Assembly: GCA_964487555.1 (NCBI GenBank)
Contig: CAZART010000121.1
Span: 1-15,018 of the forward strand
DNA: 15,018 nucleotides
DNA from: CAZART01 sp964487555
GTDB taxonomy: Bacteria; Bacteroidota; Rhodothermia; Rhodothermales; VXPQ01
Direction: 5' to 3'
This document shows, in pieces, positions 7,573 to 15,018 of the stretch. The position numbers were made by a program, and so were the translations under genes. The notes beneath the pieces were generated by a model. The model did not search any database. It saw nothing but the letters and a program-made list of their open reading frames with translations, and was not told the origin of the DNA. Within the stretch, counting starts at the first letter, position 1; every line of letters starts with the position of its first letter.

Positions 7573-9395
7573 AAGTAGGTACCTGCGGCGGCGGAGGATC
7601 CGTCGTCTTTCGTACCATCCCACGTGACATTGCCTGCGCGTACAACGCGGTCTTCTTCGAGCAGCGTCGCCACCACCTGCCCGAGCACGTTGTACACTCG
7701 CATGGACACAATAGCTGGTCGGTCGAGCGTAAAACGGATGCGCGTCTGATTCTGGAATGGGTTCGGATAGTTTTGTTCGAGATCTATTGCAGGCCCGTGC
7801 GCGGCCGGCTGCTCCACGGGGGTCGCTCGGCCTTCCACGGAGACCACGTTGCTCGGCTTGCTTTCGACTGAATTAGCACTGACGGCCGTCACGAAATATT
7901 GGGTCGGCTCATCCGCGATGCCCGGCCGATCTGTCGTCTCCGTCTCCGACGTGATTGAAAGTAGGTGGACCGGATCTTCCATAATACCTGATAGATCGGT
8001 CACCGCGTCTCCACGGACTCTGTAGACGGCGTAAGACTTTGCGCCCCCGATTGCGTTCGCCGACCAGTGGAGTGTCACCTCGTCATCCCCGGTCCATGTA
8101 TAGGCGAGCTCCTCAGGGGCCTCAGGCTTCTCCAGCGAGCGCCAGTTCATGATCGGGGGGAGAGCCGGATAGCGATATAGATCCGTCTTCAAGGTATCTG
8201 AAAATCCCTGGGAGTCGAGCTGCGTCAGGTTTCTCGCTCTGAAGTAGACGCCGCCCTGGATGTCCGGATGATCGCGGTTGAACCGGACCTGTCGAGGAAT
8301 CTCATCCGGTTCGTGGAGTGTGCCGTCGAAGGTGTTGGGATCGGACCGGTAGAGACCGTGGCCTGTATACACGTGACGGCGGTTTCTGGCTGCATGTTCG
8401 GCCCACCAGGGCGCCAGCGTCCCATAGTCCTGCCGTCCTCCGAACCCCCATGAAAGCAGCGGGACTAGATAGTCGATCCACTGCTGATTCAACCAGTGTA
8501 CTGCGTCGGCATAGATTACGTTGTAGGCATCCAGTCCGAAGATGCCCTCGGGCACGCCGTTTTTCCAGATGCCGAATGGAGCGACGCCGAAGGTGGCATC
8601 CGGCTTTACGGTCAGCACGGTGTCACGGACCTGGTTTATTAGCAAATCGACATTGTTGCGCCTCCAATCCCCGATGTCCGCGAAATCGCCGCCGTACGTG
8701 AGAAATGTCTCCCGATCTTCATCCGAAATCCGGTTAGGCGGATACGGGTAAAAATAATCGTCGAAAACGACGCCGTCGACGTCGTAGCGCCGAAGGACGT
8801 CGGCGATGACCCTCGCGACATGATTGCGAACCTCCGGAAGGCCGGGATTGAGGATCTTGCGCCTGTCGAACGTCAGGATCCATTCCGGATGAGCTGCGGT
8901 GACGTGGTTCGATGACTTGGAGTACGATGAGCCGCGGTCGGCTCGATACGGATTGAACCAGGCGTGGAGCTCGATGCCGCGTCTGTGGGCCTCGGTGACG
9001 GCGAAGGCCAGTGGATCGTAGAAGGGCTCTGGCGCTTCACCCTGCCGGCCGGTGAGCCAGAAAGACCATGGTTCGATGGTGGATAAGTACATCGCGTCCG
9101 CCTCCGGCCGCACCTGGAAAAACGCAGCATTGATACCGGACTCGTGCAGACGATCTAGGATCGCGACGAGCTCCTGCTTCTGATGCGACGTGGCCGTCGT
9201 TCGGGGCCAGTCAAGCCGGAGAACGGTAGCAATCCAGGCCCCTCGGAACTCGTACTTCGGGGCCGACGCACGCTCGGATTGCGCGGCCACCGGTGAAACC
9301 GGGGCGGCAACGAGGATGAGAAAGAGGCCGGCGGTCCACAGGCGAATGGGCAGCGTAGTTACCATTCTCCTGTCGTGTAGACACCTGCAAGCCAT
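7515..9395 (-). CDS. T9SS-sorted GHL10/DUF187 glycosyl hydrolase-like protein, copy A
   Basis: Protein of 626 aa with a TIM-barrel GHL10 (DUF187, YngK/DigH-type) domain at about 45-390. Family blocks seen are EFRGAWIATV, FFQVRPEADAMY, ELHAWFNPYRA, VDGVVFDDYFYPYP (FDDYFY at 211-216) and FGIWKNGVP. E. coli DigH of this family cuts peptide-free (denuded) peptidoglycan glycan. A fibronectin-III-like domain follows (about 430-530), then a T9SS type A sorting domain (about 540-626, NYPNPF from 542). The start is uncertain. The ATG at 9395 lies 4 nt after the stop of the upstream paralogue; the ATG at 9365 gives a more compact signal peptide (MVTTLPIRLW... ending VAAQ), though AGGAG sits only 1 nt before it. 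It shares an operon with copy B. Its 3' end converges on the truncated EEP gene with no terminator visible between them. Confidence 0.9.
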   Translation of the reverse strand: MACRCLHDRRMVTTLPIRLWTAGLFLILVAAPVSPVAAQSERASAPKYEFRGAWIATVLRLDWPRTTATSHQKQELVAILDRLHESGINAAFFQVRPEADAMYLSTIEPWSFWLTGRQGEAPEPFYDPLAFAVTEAHRRGIELHAWFNPYRADRGSSYSKSSNHVTAAHPEWILTFDRRKILNPGLPEVRNHVARVIADVLRRYDVDGVVFDDYFYPYPPNRISDEDRETFLTYGGDFADIGDWRRNNVDLLINQVRDTVLTVKPDATFGVAPFGIWKNGVPEGIFGLDAYNVIYADAVHWLNQQWIDYLVPLLSWGFGGRQDYGTLAPWWAEHAARNRRHVYTGHGLYRSDPNTFDGTLHEPDEIPRQVRFNRDHPDIQGGVYFRARNLTQLDSQGFSDTLKTDLYRYPALPPIMNWRSLEKPEAPEELAYTWTGDDEVTLHWSANAIGGAKSYAVYRVRGDAVTDLSGIMEDPVHLLSITSETETTDRPGIADEPTQYFVTAVSANSVESKPSNVVSVEGRATPVEQPAAHGPAIDLEQNYPNPFQNQTRIRFTLDRPAIVSMRVYNVLGQVVATLLEEDRVVRAGNVTWDGTKDDGSSAAAGTYFYTLDAGSMRLTRAMVMIR

Positions 9396-9399
9396 GAAC

Positions 9400-11253
9400 T
9401 TATCTCACGAGCACCATGGCTTTTGAAACGCGGCTGCCTCCGAGCTCGAGCGAATAGAAATAGGTGCCCGGCGCAACCTGCGATCCACCCTCGTCCAATC
9501 CGTTCCATCGAACGGCATGCGTGCCGGCGGTTAAGTACGCCTCGCGAACGAGTGTGGTCACGACCTGCCCGAGCATGTTGTACACGCGGAGAGTGACCGC
9601 GCCGGGCTTGTCGAGCCGGAAGCCGATCTCCGTCGCTTCGCGAAACGGATTGGGATAGTTCTGATGCAGCTCGGCGCTGAGTGCCGGTGCATCCGGAATC
9701 TCAATCGCGGTCGCTCGGCCCTGGAGCGATACACTATTGGACGGCTCGCTTTCGACGGAGTTATGGTTGGCTGCGGTGACGAAGTAATGGTACGGATCGG
9801 CCGCAATGCCCGGACGGTCCGTGAACGTCGTCTCGTCGGTAAGAGCGAGTATGTTCCGGGCGTCCGCCATCACGTCCTCATTGTCGGGCGCGGGAGTGGC
9901 GCGTACCCGATAGACCACGTAGAATCTCCTTTCCGCGGCCACGTCTGCAGGATCAGCATCGATCCAGTTCAGCGTCACCTCTTCATCTCCCGTCCACTCG
10001 TAGCTAAGATCTTCAGCCGGTGGGGGAGCCTCCATGCTGCGCCACTCCATGATCGGAGTCAGCGCTCGGTACCTAAACAGGTCCGTTCTTAGCGTGTCGG
10101 CGAACCCTTTGGAATGGAACCGGGAAATGTTCTCCGCCCGAAAAAACACACTCCCCTGAATGTCCGCATGATTACGGTTGAAGCGAATCTGTCGCGGAAC
10201 CTCGTCGGCTCGGAAGAGCGATCCACCAAAAGTGGCGGACTCGGAACGGTAGAGCCCATGCCCGGGATACAGATGCCGTTCGTTTCTTGACGTCTGCTCC
10301 GCCCACCACGGCGCGAGTTTTCCGTAGTCCTGGCCGCCGCCGAACTGCCAGTAGAGCTGCGGCGTGAGGTAGTCCAGCCACTGTTGGTCGAGCCATTCGA
10401 CGGCATCCGCGAAAATGACGTTGTAGGCATCGAGGCCGACGATACCGGACGGCACGCCGTTCTTCCAGATGCCGAAGGGGCTGATTCCCCACACCGCCTC
10501 AGGCTTCACCGCTTCGAGCGTTTCGTGAATTCCTTTGACGAGCGAATCGACGTTTGCTCGACGCCATTCGCCGATACTGGTGAAGTCGCCGCCGAATTCC
10601 TCGAACGTCTGCTGATCTTGGTTGCTGATGTGATCCGGCGGGTACGGGTAGAAATAATCGTCGAAGTGAATGCCGTCCACGTCATAGCGCGTGGCCACAT
10701 CCTCAATAATGGAAAGGACGTACTCCTGCACGTCCGGAATCCCCGGATTTAAGACTTTCAGATTGCCGAATGAGAGAATCCATTCCGGATTCGTGACGGA
10801 GACGTGATCGGACGACTGAGCGTAACCTGATCCGCGCACGGCACGATAAGGGTTCAGCCATGCGTGCAACTCCATGCCGCGCTTGTGGGCTTCTTCGATG
10901 GCGAACTGAAGCGGATCGTAGAAGGGTTCCGGAGCCCGTCCTTGCTGCCCGGTGAGCCAGTGGGACCAGGGTTCAATGTCGGACTGATACATGGCATCAG
11001 CCTCCGTGCGAATCTGGAAAAAGACGGCGTTGATGCCGACTCCGTGGAGCTCGTCCAGCATGTTGACGAGCTCGTTCTGTTGGGCCTGGGTCGTTGTGGT
11101 TTTCGGCCAGTCGAGCCGGATAACGGTGGCAATCCAGGCGGCTCGGAATTCGTATTTGGGCGACGAGAGGGAATCGATCTCGCCCTGGGCGTAGGAGGGG
11201 GCGGTGACGAAAATGAACAGGATGGCGAAGCAGATCGAGAAAGAGGGGCGCAT
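9400..11253 (-). CDS. T9SS-sorted GHL10/DUF187 glycosyl hydrolase-like protein, copy B
   Basis: Protein of 617 aa with a signal peptide at about 1-22 (MRPSFSICFAI... ending SYAQ) and the same architecture as copy A. The GHL10 barrel (about 30-375) has EFRAAWIATV, FFQIRTEADAMY, ELHAWLNPYRA, VDGIHFDDYFYPYP (FDDYFY at 197-202) and FGIWKNGVP. A fibronectin-III-like domain follows, then the T9SS sorting domain (NYPNPF from 532, to the C-terminus). By eye the catalytic halves of the two copies are identical at well over half of positions, so this is a tandem duplication that has since diverged. It is the first gene of the pair, with copy A starting 4 nt after its stop. No clear Shine-Dalgarno site is seen. 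An intrinsic terminator just upstream isolates it from the propeller gene at 11339, so it probably has its own promoter in the short 11254-11278 gap or overlapping the terminator region. Confidence 0.9.
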   Translation of the reverse strand: MRPSFSICFAILFIFVTAPSYAQGEIDSLSSPKYEFRAAWIATVIRLDWPKTTTTQAQQNELVNMLDELHGVGINAVFFQIRTEADAMYQSDIEPWSHWLTGQQGRAPEPFYDPLQFAIEEAHKRGMELHAWLNPYRAVRGSGYAQSSDHVSVTNPEWILSFGNLKVLNPGIPDVQEYVLSIIEDVATRYDVDGIHFDDYFYPYPPDHISNQDQQTFEEFGGDFTSIGEWRRANVDSLVKGIHETLEAVKPEAVWGISPFGIWKNGVPSGIVGLDAYNVIFADAVEWLDQQWLDYLTPQLYWQFGGGQDYGKLAPWWAEQTSRNERHLYPGHGLYRSESATFGGSLFRADEVPRQIRFNRNHADIQGSVFFRAENISRFHSKGFADTLRTDLFRYRALTPIMEWRSMEAPPPAEDLSYEWTGDEEVTLNWIDADPADVAAERRFYVVYRVRATPAPDNEDVMADARNILALTDETTFTDRPGIAADPYHYFVTAANHNSVESEPSNSVSLQGRATAIEIPDAPALSAELHQNYPNPFREATEIGFRLDKPGAVTLRVYNMLGQVVTTLVREAYLTAGTHAVRWNGLDEGGSQVAPGTYFYSLELGGSRVSKAMVLVR

Positions 11254-11267
11254 AATTCAGTCCAGGT

Positions 11268-11305
11268 AGAAATGAGAAGGGCACCCGGCGAAGTGCCGGA
11301 TGCCC
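11268..11305 (-). terminator. Intrinsic terminator behind the 11339-12640 gene
   Basis: An 11-bp stem at 11295-11305 and 11279-11289 has a 5-nt loop (11290-11294). In the minus-strand RNA the stem is GGGCAUCCGGC/GCCGGGUGCCC with a single U-G wobble and no mismatch, followed by a pyrimidine-rich UUCUCAUUUCU tail. On the plus strand the same position would be a C-A mismatch, so the minus-strand orientation is favoured. It starts 34 nt after the stop of the propeller gene. Confidence 0.8.
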
Positions 11306-11338
11306 TCCTTTCAAACAACACGAGGATTCAACGAGTAC

Positions 11339-12640
11339 CTACTTCATCAGGATCATAGACGCGCTCTGGCGTTCTCCACCGGCCGTAAGCTGGTAGAAGT
11401 ACGTACCTGAAGGTAGATTGGCGGCGTCGAACGTGTAGGAATACGTTCCAGCGCCTAGCCGTTCGTCGACAAGAACCGCCACCTCACGTCCGAGCACGTC
11501 CACGACGCGAAGCGTCGCTTCACCGGCCTTGTGGAGGTCGAATTCGATATTCGTCGACGGGTTGAACGGATTCGGATAGTTCTGTTTCAGCGTGAAGCTT
11601 TCCGGCAGATCTCCCGGTACTTTCTCGATCGAGGAGATGTCAGAGAAGACGAACTTCTGAACGGACGGCGCCCCGCTGTCGGCGTCGAACATCACCGCGT
11701 AGGCTGTATTGCCGTCGGGCGAGAATGCGATACCTCTCGGCTTCTCGCTCACAAAACCTTCAGAGCGATCCCAGACCAGGCTATCCAAGACCTCATCAGT
11801 CTCGGGATCTATCTCGTACCACGTTCCTATCACAAATGGAGACTGGGCGCCGGCTCCGGCGCTGATCCAGATATTATTGGTGACAGGATGGCGGGCAAAA
11901 GACTCGGCCGTCATGCCGCGCAACTCTGTCGTATCCGGCACCTGATTGAACGGGCTGAATTCATCAGGCCTCGTATACTTCCAAACGGCCTCGTTGGTGA
12001 AGCCGCCCCAGTATATGGTATTGCCATCAGCAGTGACTTCAAAGCTCCTCGAGAAACCTACCGTCGTGTCGACGGCGTTGTCAATGAAATTGAGGTCGTT
12101 GTCGTACATCCTGATGGGACCCCTTTCTGTGAGCACGTTGGCTGTATATATAGTGCCGATCTCGTCGACTGCTGGCTGCGTCTGCGACTGCTCCTGAGGC
12201 TGAAATTTGTCGAGCCCTTCACCAGTCTGATAGTCAATGCGATAGATCCAGCCTGTTGTTGGAACGTCTTCGGCACCACCTGTCGTATGCAAGATATTGC
12301 CGTCGATGTCCGTCTCCATGCCGTTGCTTGCGTTAAACAACGTATCGGGATCTCCATTCACTGTAATCACCTGGATCGGCGAGAAATCTACTTCCGTTCC
12401 GTCCTCATTGAAGACGTAGATGGCCCGCGTTGTAACAGTGTCATCTTCGGCAGTGATGATTTCTTCAGTCGGAAAGTAGGGTGTAAGCCAGACTTTACCG
12501 TCTGGATCAACAGCAACGCCGTGCATTGTTGCCGTAATCGGATCATCAGCCGGAAACGGCCCGACCGACTGCCATTCTTGTGCGAGTACCGACGGTGCCA
12601 GCAAGGCAAATGCCAGTACAACTGGTAGAAATTGTCTCAT
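11339..12640 (-). CDS. T9SS-sorted beta-propeller surface protein
   Basis: Protein of 433 aa with a signal peptide at about 1-20 (ending SVLAQ). A propeller-like region at about 22-340 has repeated blades of the type HGVAVDPDGKVWLTP, MTAESFARHPVTNNIWIS and RGIAFSPDGNTAYAV, resembling NHL/SMP-30/YVTN propellers. A T9SS type A sorting domain ends it (about 350-433, NYPNPFNPST from 354). No catalytic motif is visible, so a binding or structural role at the cell surface is the safest reading; a lactonase-like activity cannot be excluded. The start is supported by GGAGGG 5 nt before the ATG. It is 133 bp downstream of the TIG-propeller lipoprotein, with a hairpin between, and is closed by an intrinsic terminator, so it may be a single transcription unit. 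Confidence 0.82.
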   Translation of the reverse strand: MRQFLPVVLAFALLAPSVLAQEWQSVGPFPADDPITATMHGVAVDPDGKVWLTPYFPTEEIITAEDDTVTTRAIYVFNEDGTEVDFSPIQVITVNGDPDTLFNASNGMETDIDGNILHTTGGAEDVPTTGWIYRIDYQTGEGLDKFQPQEQSQTQPAVDEIGTIYTANVLTERGPIRMYDNDLNFIDNAVDTTVGFSRSFEVTADGNTIYWGGFTNEAVWKYTRPDEFSPFNQVPDTTELRGMTAESFARHPVTNNIWISAGAGAQSPFVIGTWYEIDPETDEVLDSLVWDRSEGFVSEKPRGIAFSPDGNTAYAVMFDADSGAPSVQKFVFSDISSIEKVPGDLPESFTLKQNYPNPFNPSTNIEFDLHKAGEATLRVVDVLGREVAVLVDERLGAGTYSYTFDAANLPSGTYFYQLTAGGERQSASMILMK

Positions 12641-12645
12641 GAGTT

Positions 12646-12651
12646 CCCTCC
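12646..12651 (-). promoter_or_regulatory. Ribosome binding site GGAGGG
   Basis: On the minus strand GGAGGG stands 5 nt before the ATG of the propeller gene, an ideal spacing that fixes its start. Most other minus-strand genes here have no comparable site. Confidence 0.75.
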
Positions 12652-12695
12652 GTTTGGTGTGATAGAGCTATGTATGATGGTTGGTCGCATCCGGA

Positions 12696-12720
12696 CGGCA
12701 CACCGCTCTAACGTGTGCCG
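12696..12720 (-). terminator. Possible terminator or attenuator hairpin
   Basis: A perfect 8-bp stem, CGGCACAC (12696-12703) with GTGTGCCG (12713-12720), has a 9-nt loop. It lies between the stop of the TIG-propeller lipoprotein gene and the start of the next minus-strand gene. No T-tract follows on either strand, so classical intrinsic termination is doubtful; RNA processing or differential expression is an alternative. Confidence 0.45.
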
Positions 12721-12773
12721 ATAGGTGTAGATGGTATCGTTGGGTCGCCCGAGCCTGCCCGTTGCAACAATCG

Positions 12774-13973
12774 TCATTCCGGTCGCTCTCGCTGCGTGTT
12801 GATTCGAAAGAGATCCGGCAGCTCGCCACCTTCACGGCCCCTCACTATGTACAACGTCGGGCTCGTTCCCCAGGCCAGGCCTGTGGCTGTCGGCAAGAGC
12901 AGTCCCGGATAAAAGACTTCGCTGGAGCCGTTGGTCTGCACGAGAAAGAGTGGATCGTCGGCGTCGGTTCCGACCACGACTTCGCCTTCAGCCGTGACGG
13001 CTAGTGAATGTATCTCAACGCCGTCAGGCGCTGCAAATAGTTCTTCACCGGCGCCCAGTGTGCCGCCGGCCTCGATCCGCCGCCGTACGACGTGGTGGGG
13101 CATTCCCTCTTCAGCCGCATAGAGAAATCCGCCGGCTACAGCCAATGCGCTGACGGTCGATCCCACCGGTGTCGCCGTGAGATCGGCGTTCTGGTCGATC
13201 CGGTAAATACTCCCGCCGCTGCCGGCGACCCACACGTTGTCGTCACCGTCTACGACGAGCGATCGAAAGCGAGCGGAAGCGTCATCGGCCACGGCCCACG
13301 TCTGCGCTGCGCCACCACCGGGCGGGAATCGAAAGACGGCCCGCACGTTGCGCACACCGTAAAGATAACCGTCCGAGTCCAGCCCGAGCGCATCCCACTT
13401 AAAGGTGGAGGAGGCATAATCGCTGCGCTCTCCTTCCGGACTGAGGCGTTTGATGCCGGCCGACACATTGCTGGAGAAGAGCGAGATGTACACGTTTGCT
13501 TCGTCGTCGGTGGCAATGCCGAAGACTTCCTCGAAATCGGTGATCCTGCCAAAGCGTTCGACGGCCGGTTCAAGCGAGTACGTGAGAACGTTGCTGATAT
13601 TCTCGGCATCGACCACCGTTACTTTTACCTCGATCCCCTGCTTCGGAAGGTTCGGTGAGCGCACGATGAGCTGCGTCGGGGAAGCTTCCAGAACGGTAGC
13701 TCGTGTGCCGTCGAAAAAGACGAGATTCTCGTCCGGATCAGCGGAGAAGTTCTCGCCCACGATAGTGATCGTGCCGATGCCGGCCAGCGTCTGCTCCGGC
13801 GGTTCGATGCTGCTGATGATCGGATCGCTTCCCAACGGGCGGTCCTCATCGAAGAGACTGTCGGCGGGGCTCGTGTCACAGCCGACGACGCTCATCATTA
13901 TGAAGATGGACGCCGCAGCGGCGATCGCCCAAGACCTTCTCCCGATGAAATGAAGCTTATGCGGTGTGGCCAT
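12774..13973 (-). CDS. IPT/TIG-domain beta-propeller lipoprotein
   Basis: Protein of 399 aa with a lipoprotein signal (IFIMMSVVGC, lipid-accepting Cys32). An IPT/TIG Ig-like domain lies at about 50-135 (starting IISSIEPPEQTLAG, with TIVGENFS and VFFDGTRATV). A propeller-like region at about 145-395 follows, with blades such as VFGIATDDEANVYISL, ALGLDSDGYLYGV, SLVVDGDDNVWVAG and SLAVTAEGEVVVGT. This architecture is common in Bacteroidota surface lipoproteins thought to bind glycans or proteins, including SusE/F-like or surface-glycan-binding types, but no SusC/SusD pair is next to it. A TTG lies two codons upstream; the ATG at 13973 is preferred. It begins 12 nt after the stop of the PorV/PorQ-like gene, so the two are very likely one operon. 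Confidence 0.8.
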   Translation of the reverse strand: MATPHKLHFIGRRSWAIAAAASIFIMMSVVGCDTSPADSLFDEDRPLGSDPIISSIEPPEQTLAGIGTITIVGENFSADPDENLVFFDGTRATVLEASPTQLIVRSPNLPKQGIEVKVTVVDAENISNVLTYSLEPAVERFGRITDFEEVFGIATDDEANVYISLFSSNVSAGIKRLSPEGERSDYASSTFKWDALGLDSDGYLYGVRNVRAVFRFPPGGGAAQTWAVADDASARFRSLVVDGDDNVWVAGSGGSIYRIDQNADLTATPVGSTVSALAVAGGFLYAAEEGMPHHVVRRRIEAGGTLGAGEELFAAPDGVEIHSLAVTAEGEVVVGTDADDPLFLVQTNGSSEVFYPGLLLPTATGLAWGTSPTLYIVRGREGGELPDLFRINTQRERPE

Positions 13974-13985
13974 GAACAATGGTAC

Positions 13986-15008
13986 TTAGAGGGAGAGCTG
14001 AAAGCCGATGCGTTTCACTTCGGAGAAAATTCCGAAATGCGTATACGCAAAGTTGGCGGCGAGCGCCATGCCGCCGAACGATCGATGAATGCCTACCCCG
14101 GCATTGATTCCCTGCTGATCCGTTGGAAAGATATAGCCGGCGCGGAGGGAGATTGTATCCAGGAAGGTATATTCTGCACCGACCTTGATCTGCTCGAAGT
14201 AGTCGCGTGGACTCTCGGTGTCGACGCTCACGACAAATCCGTGCGTTTCGGGCGAGAAGCTGGTGAGGTCGACGAGGTCCATCGACATGCCGATCTTCAA
14301 AAGCAGCGGAAGCTCGTAGCTTTCCTCGGCGTATTCCACCTCGCGGGCAAAGTTGCGCGCACTTGCGGCGAAGGTGAGACTGCGAAATCCCGTTCTATAG
14401 AGCATCCCGAAATCGAAAGCCAGTACGCTTTCTTCGTTTCCGGCGCGCCTGAAACCGCCGTCCTCCTTCACGGACATCACGCTCGTGCTTAGATCCTGTG
14501 AGACGAATTTGACATGGCCGCCGACGGCGAAGCGATCGCTCAGCGTCCTGGCATATCCCACCCCGACACTGTACGCCGACGGCGAGAACGTGCCAAGATC
14601 CTCGAAGCCCTGCTCATTATCCGCCCGAATGGTCTCCTCGAAGTCGCCGTAGTCGGCTGATACGAAGCTGAAGCCCAGGACGCCGTAGCGTCCGTCGCCC
14701 GGACGAACGGATAGGCTGGCAAAGTTATACTTCACGTCGACAAACCAGTCGGTCTGGGCCACGGCCGTATGGAGGAAACTCTGCTGGCTTCCCATGCCGG
14801 CCGGATTGTAAAAGAGGGACGTGGAGGCTCCCTCGAGCGCCGTTACGGCGTCGCCGAGTGCAGCCGCCCGGGGGTCCGCCGATATATTCAGAAACTTCAT
14901 GGTCGTCCGAGCAAGCTTCTGACGTTCGAAGTCGTCCTGCCCGTAGGCCGACGGCGCGGCCAGGAGCATGAGCAGGCAGATGAAAAATGCGGACGCGCGG
15001 TGCATCAT
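13986..15008 (-). CDS. PorV/PorQ family outer-membrane beta-barrel protein
   Basis: Protein of 340 aa with a signal peptide at about 1-24 (ending SAYGQ). The family hallmark ADPRAAALGDAVTA...GAS...LFYNPAGM lies at 44-72, followed by alternating amphipathic beta strands to a C-terminal strand ending in IGFQLSL, as expected of a FadL-like/UPF0164 barrel. In Porphyromonas and Flavobacterium, PorV shuttles T9SS cargo to the attachment complex and PorQ belongs to the same wider family; FCB genomes often carry several paralogues, so equating this one with PorV itself is not safe. Two adjacent ATGs (15008 and 15005) are possible starts and the upstream region lies outside the window. It heads a likely operon with the TIG-propeller lipoprotein (12-nt gap). 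Confidence 0.82.
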   Translation of the reverse strand: MMHRASAFFICLLMLLAAPSAYGQDDFERQKLARTTMKFLNISADPRAAALGDAVTALEGASTSLFYNPAGMGSQQSFLHTAVAQTDWFVDVKYNFASLSVRPGDGRYGVLGFSFVSADYGDFEETIRADNEQGFEDLGTFSPSAYSVGVGYARTLSDRFAVGGHVKFVSQDLSTSVMSVKEDGGFRRAGNEESVLAFDFGMLYRTGFRSLTFAASARNFAREVEYAEESYELPLLLKIGMSMDLVDLTSFSPETHGFVVSVDTESPRDYFEQIKVGAEYTFLDTISLRAGYIFPTDQQGINAGVGIHRSFGGMALAANFAYTHFGIFSEVKRIGFQLSL

Positions 15009-15018
15009 GGGAATGCGA

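Noticed and set aside
7302..7871. 189-codon plus-strand frame that might continue the EEP protein by frameshift
   Set aside because: Its translation has no EEP motifs and mostly runs antisense to GHL10 copy A, so truncation rather than frameshift fits better.
11531..12628. 365-codon plus-strand open frame opposite the T9SS propeller
   Set aside because: It is antisense to a gene with signal peptide, propeller blades, sorting domain and ribosome binding site, and its own translation shows no family features.
12774..15008. Polysaccharide utilisation locus (SusC/SusD type)
   Set aside because: No TonB-dependent receptor or SusD-like protein is present; the barrel has the PorV/PorQ hallmark instead.

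Overview
The window reads as a chromosomal segment of an FCB-group bacterium, most like Rhodothermota/Balneolota or a related Bacteroidota lineage (an inference, with no rRNA or marker gene to confirm it). The reasons are moderately high GC, five proteins ending in the type IX secretion (T9SS) type A sorting domain with its N-[YF]-P-N-P-F motif, a PorV/PorQ-type outer-membrane barrel, and weak or absent Shine-Dalgarno sites at most starts. Almost every product carries a signal peptide or lipobox, so this is a block of surface and secreted proteins. I see no tRNA, rRNA, IS element or CRISPR array.

Layout. Positions 29-3564 (minus strand) hold a TolB-like PD40 propeller followed by a modular, T9SS-sorted N-acetylmuramoyl-L-alanine amidase. 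A 495-bp divergent intergenic region (3565-4059) is filled with heptamer repeats and an 18-bp tandem repeat. On the plus strand come a T9SS-sorted phosphodiester glycosidase (4060-6516), a small lipoprotein (6704-7321) and, overlapping it by ATGA, the first ~56 codons of an endonuclease/exonuclease/phosphatase-family lipoprotein that breaks off. The rest of the window is minus strand, read from the right edge leftwards: a PorV/PorQ-like barrel (13986-15008), an IPT/TIG-propeller lipoprotein (12774-13973), a T9SS-sorted propeller (11339-12640) with a good intrinsic terminator behind it, and two tandem paralogous GHL10/DUF187 glycosyl hydrolases (9400-11253 and 7515-9395), the second running into the broken plus-strand gene.

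How they may work together. The amidase would strip stem peptides from peptidoglycan. GHL10 enzymes include E. coli DigH, which cuts peptide-free (denuded) glycan. The phosphodiester glycosidase family removes sugar-phosphodiester caps. All four enzymes are predicted to be exported through T9SS, so a secreted cell-wall or glycan-degrading set used on other cells or debris is a reasonable but untested reading. The most solid anomalies are the truncated EEP-family gene at the convergent junction near 7490-7515 and the repeat-filled divergent promoter region. I did not find a system that I can call wholly new.
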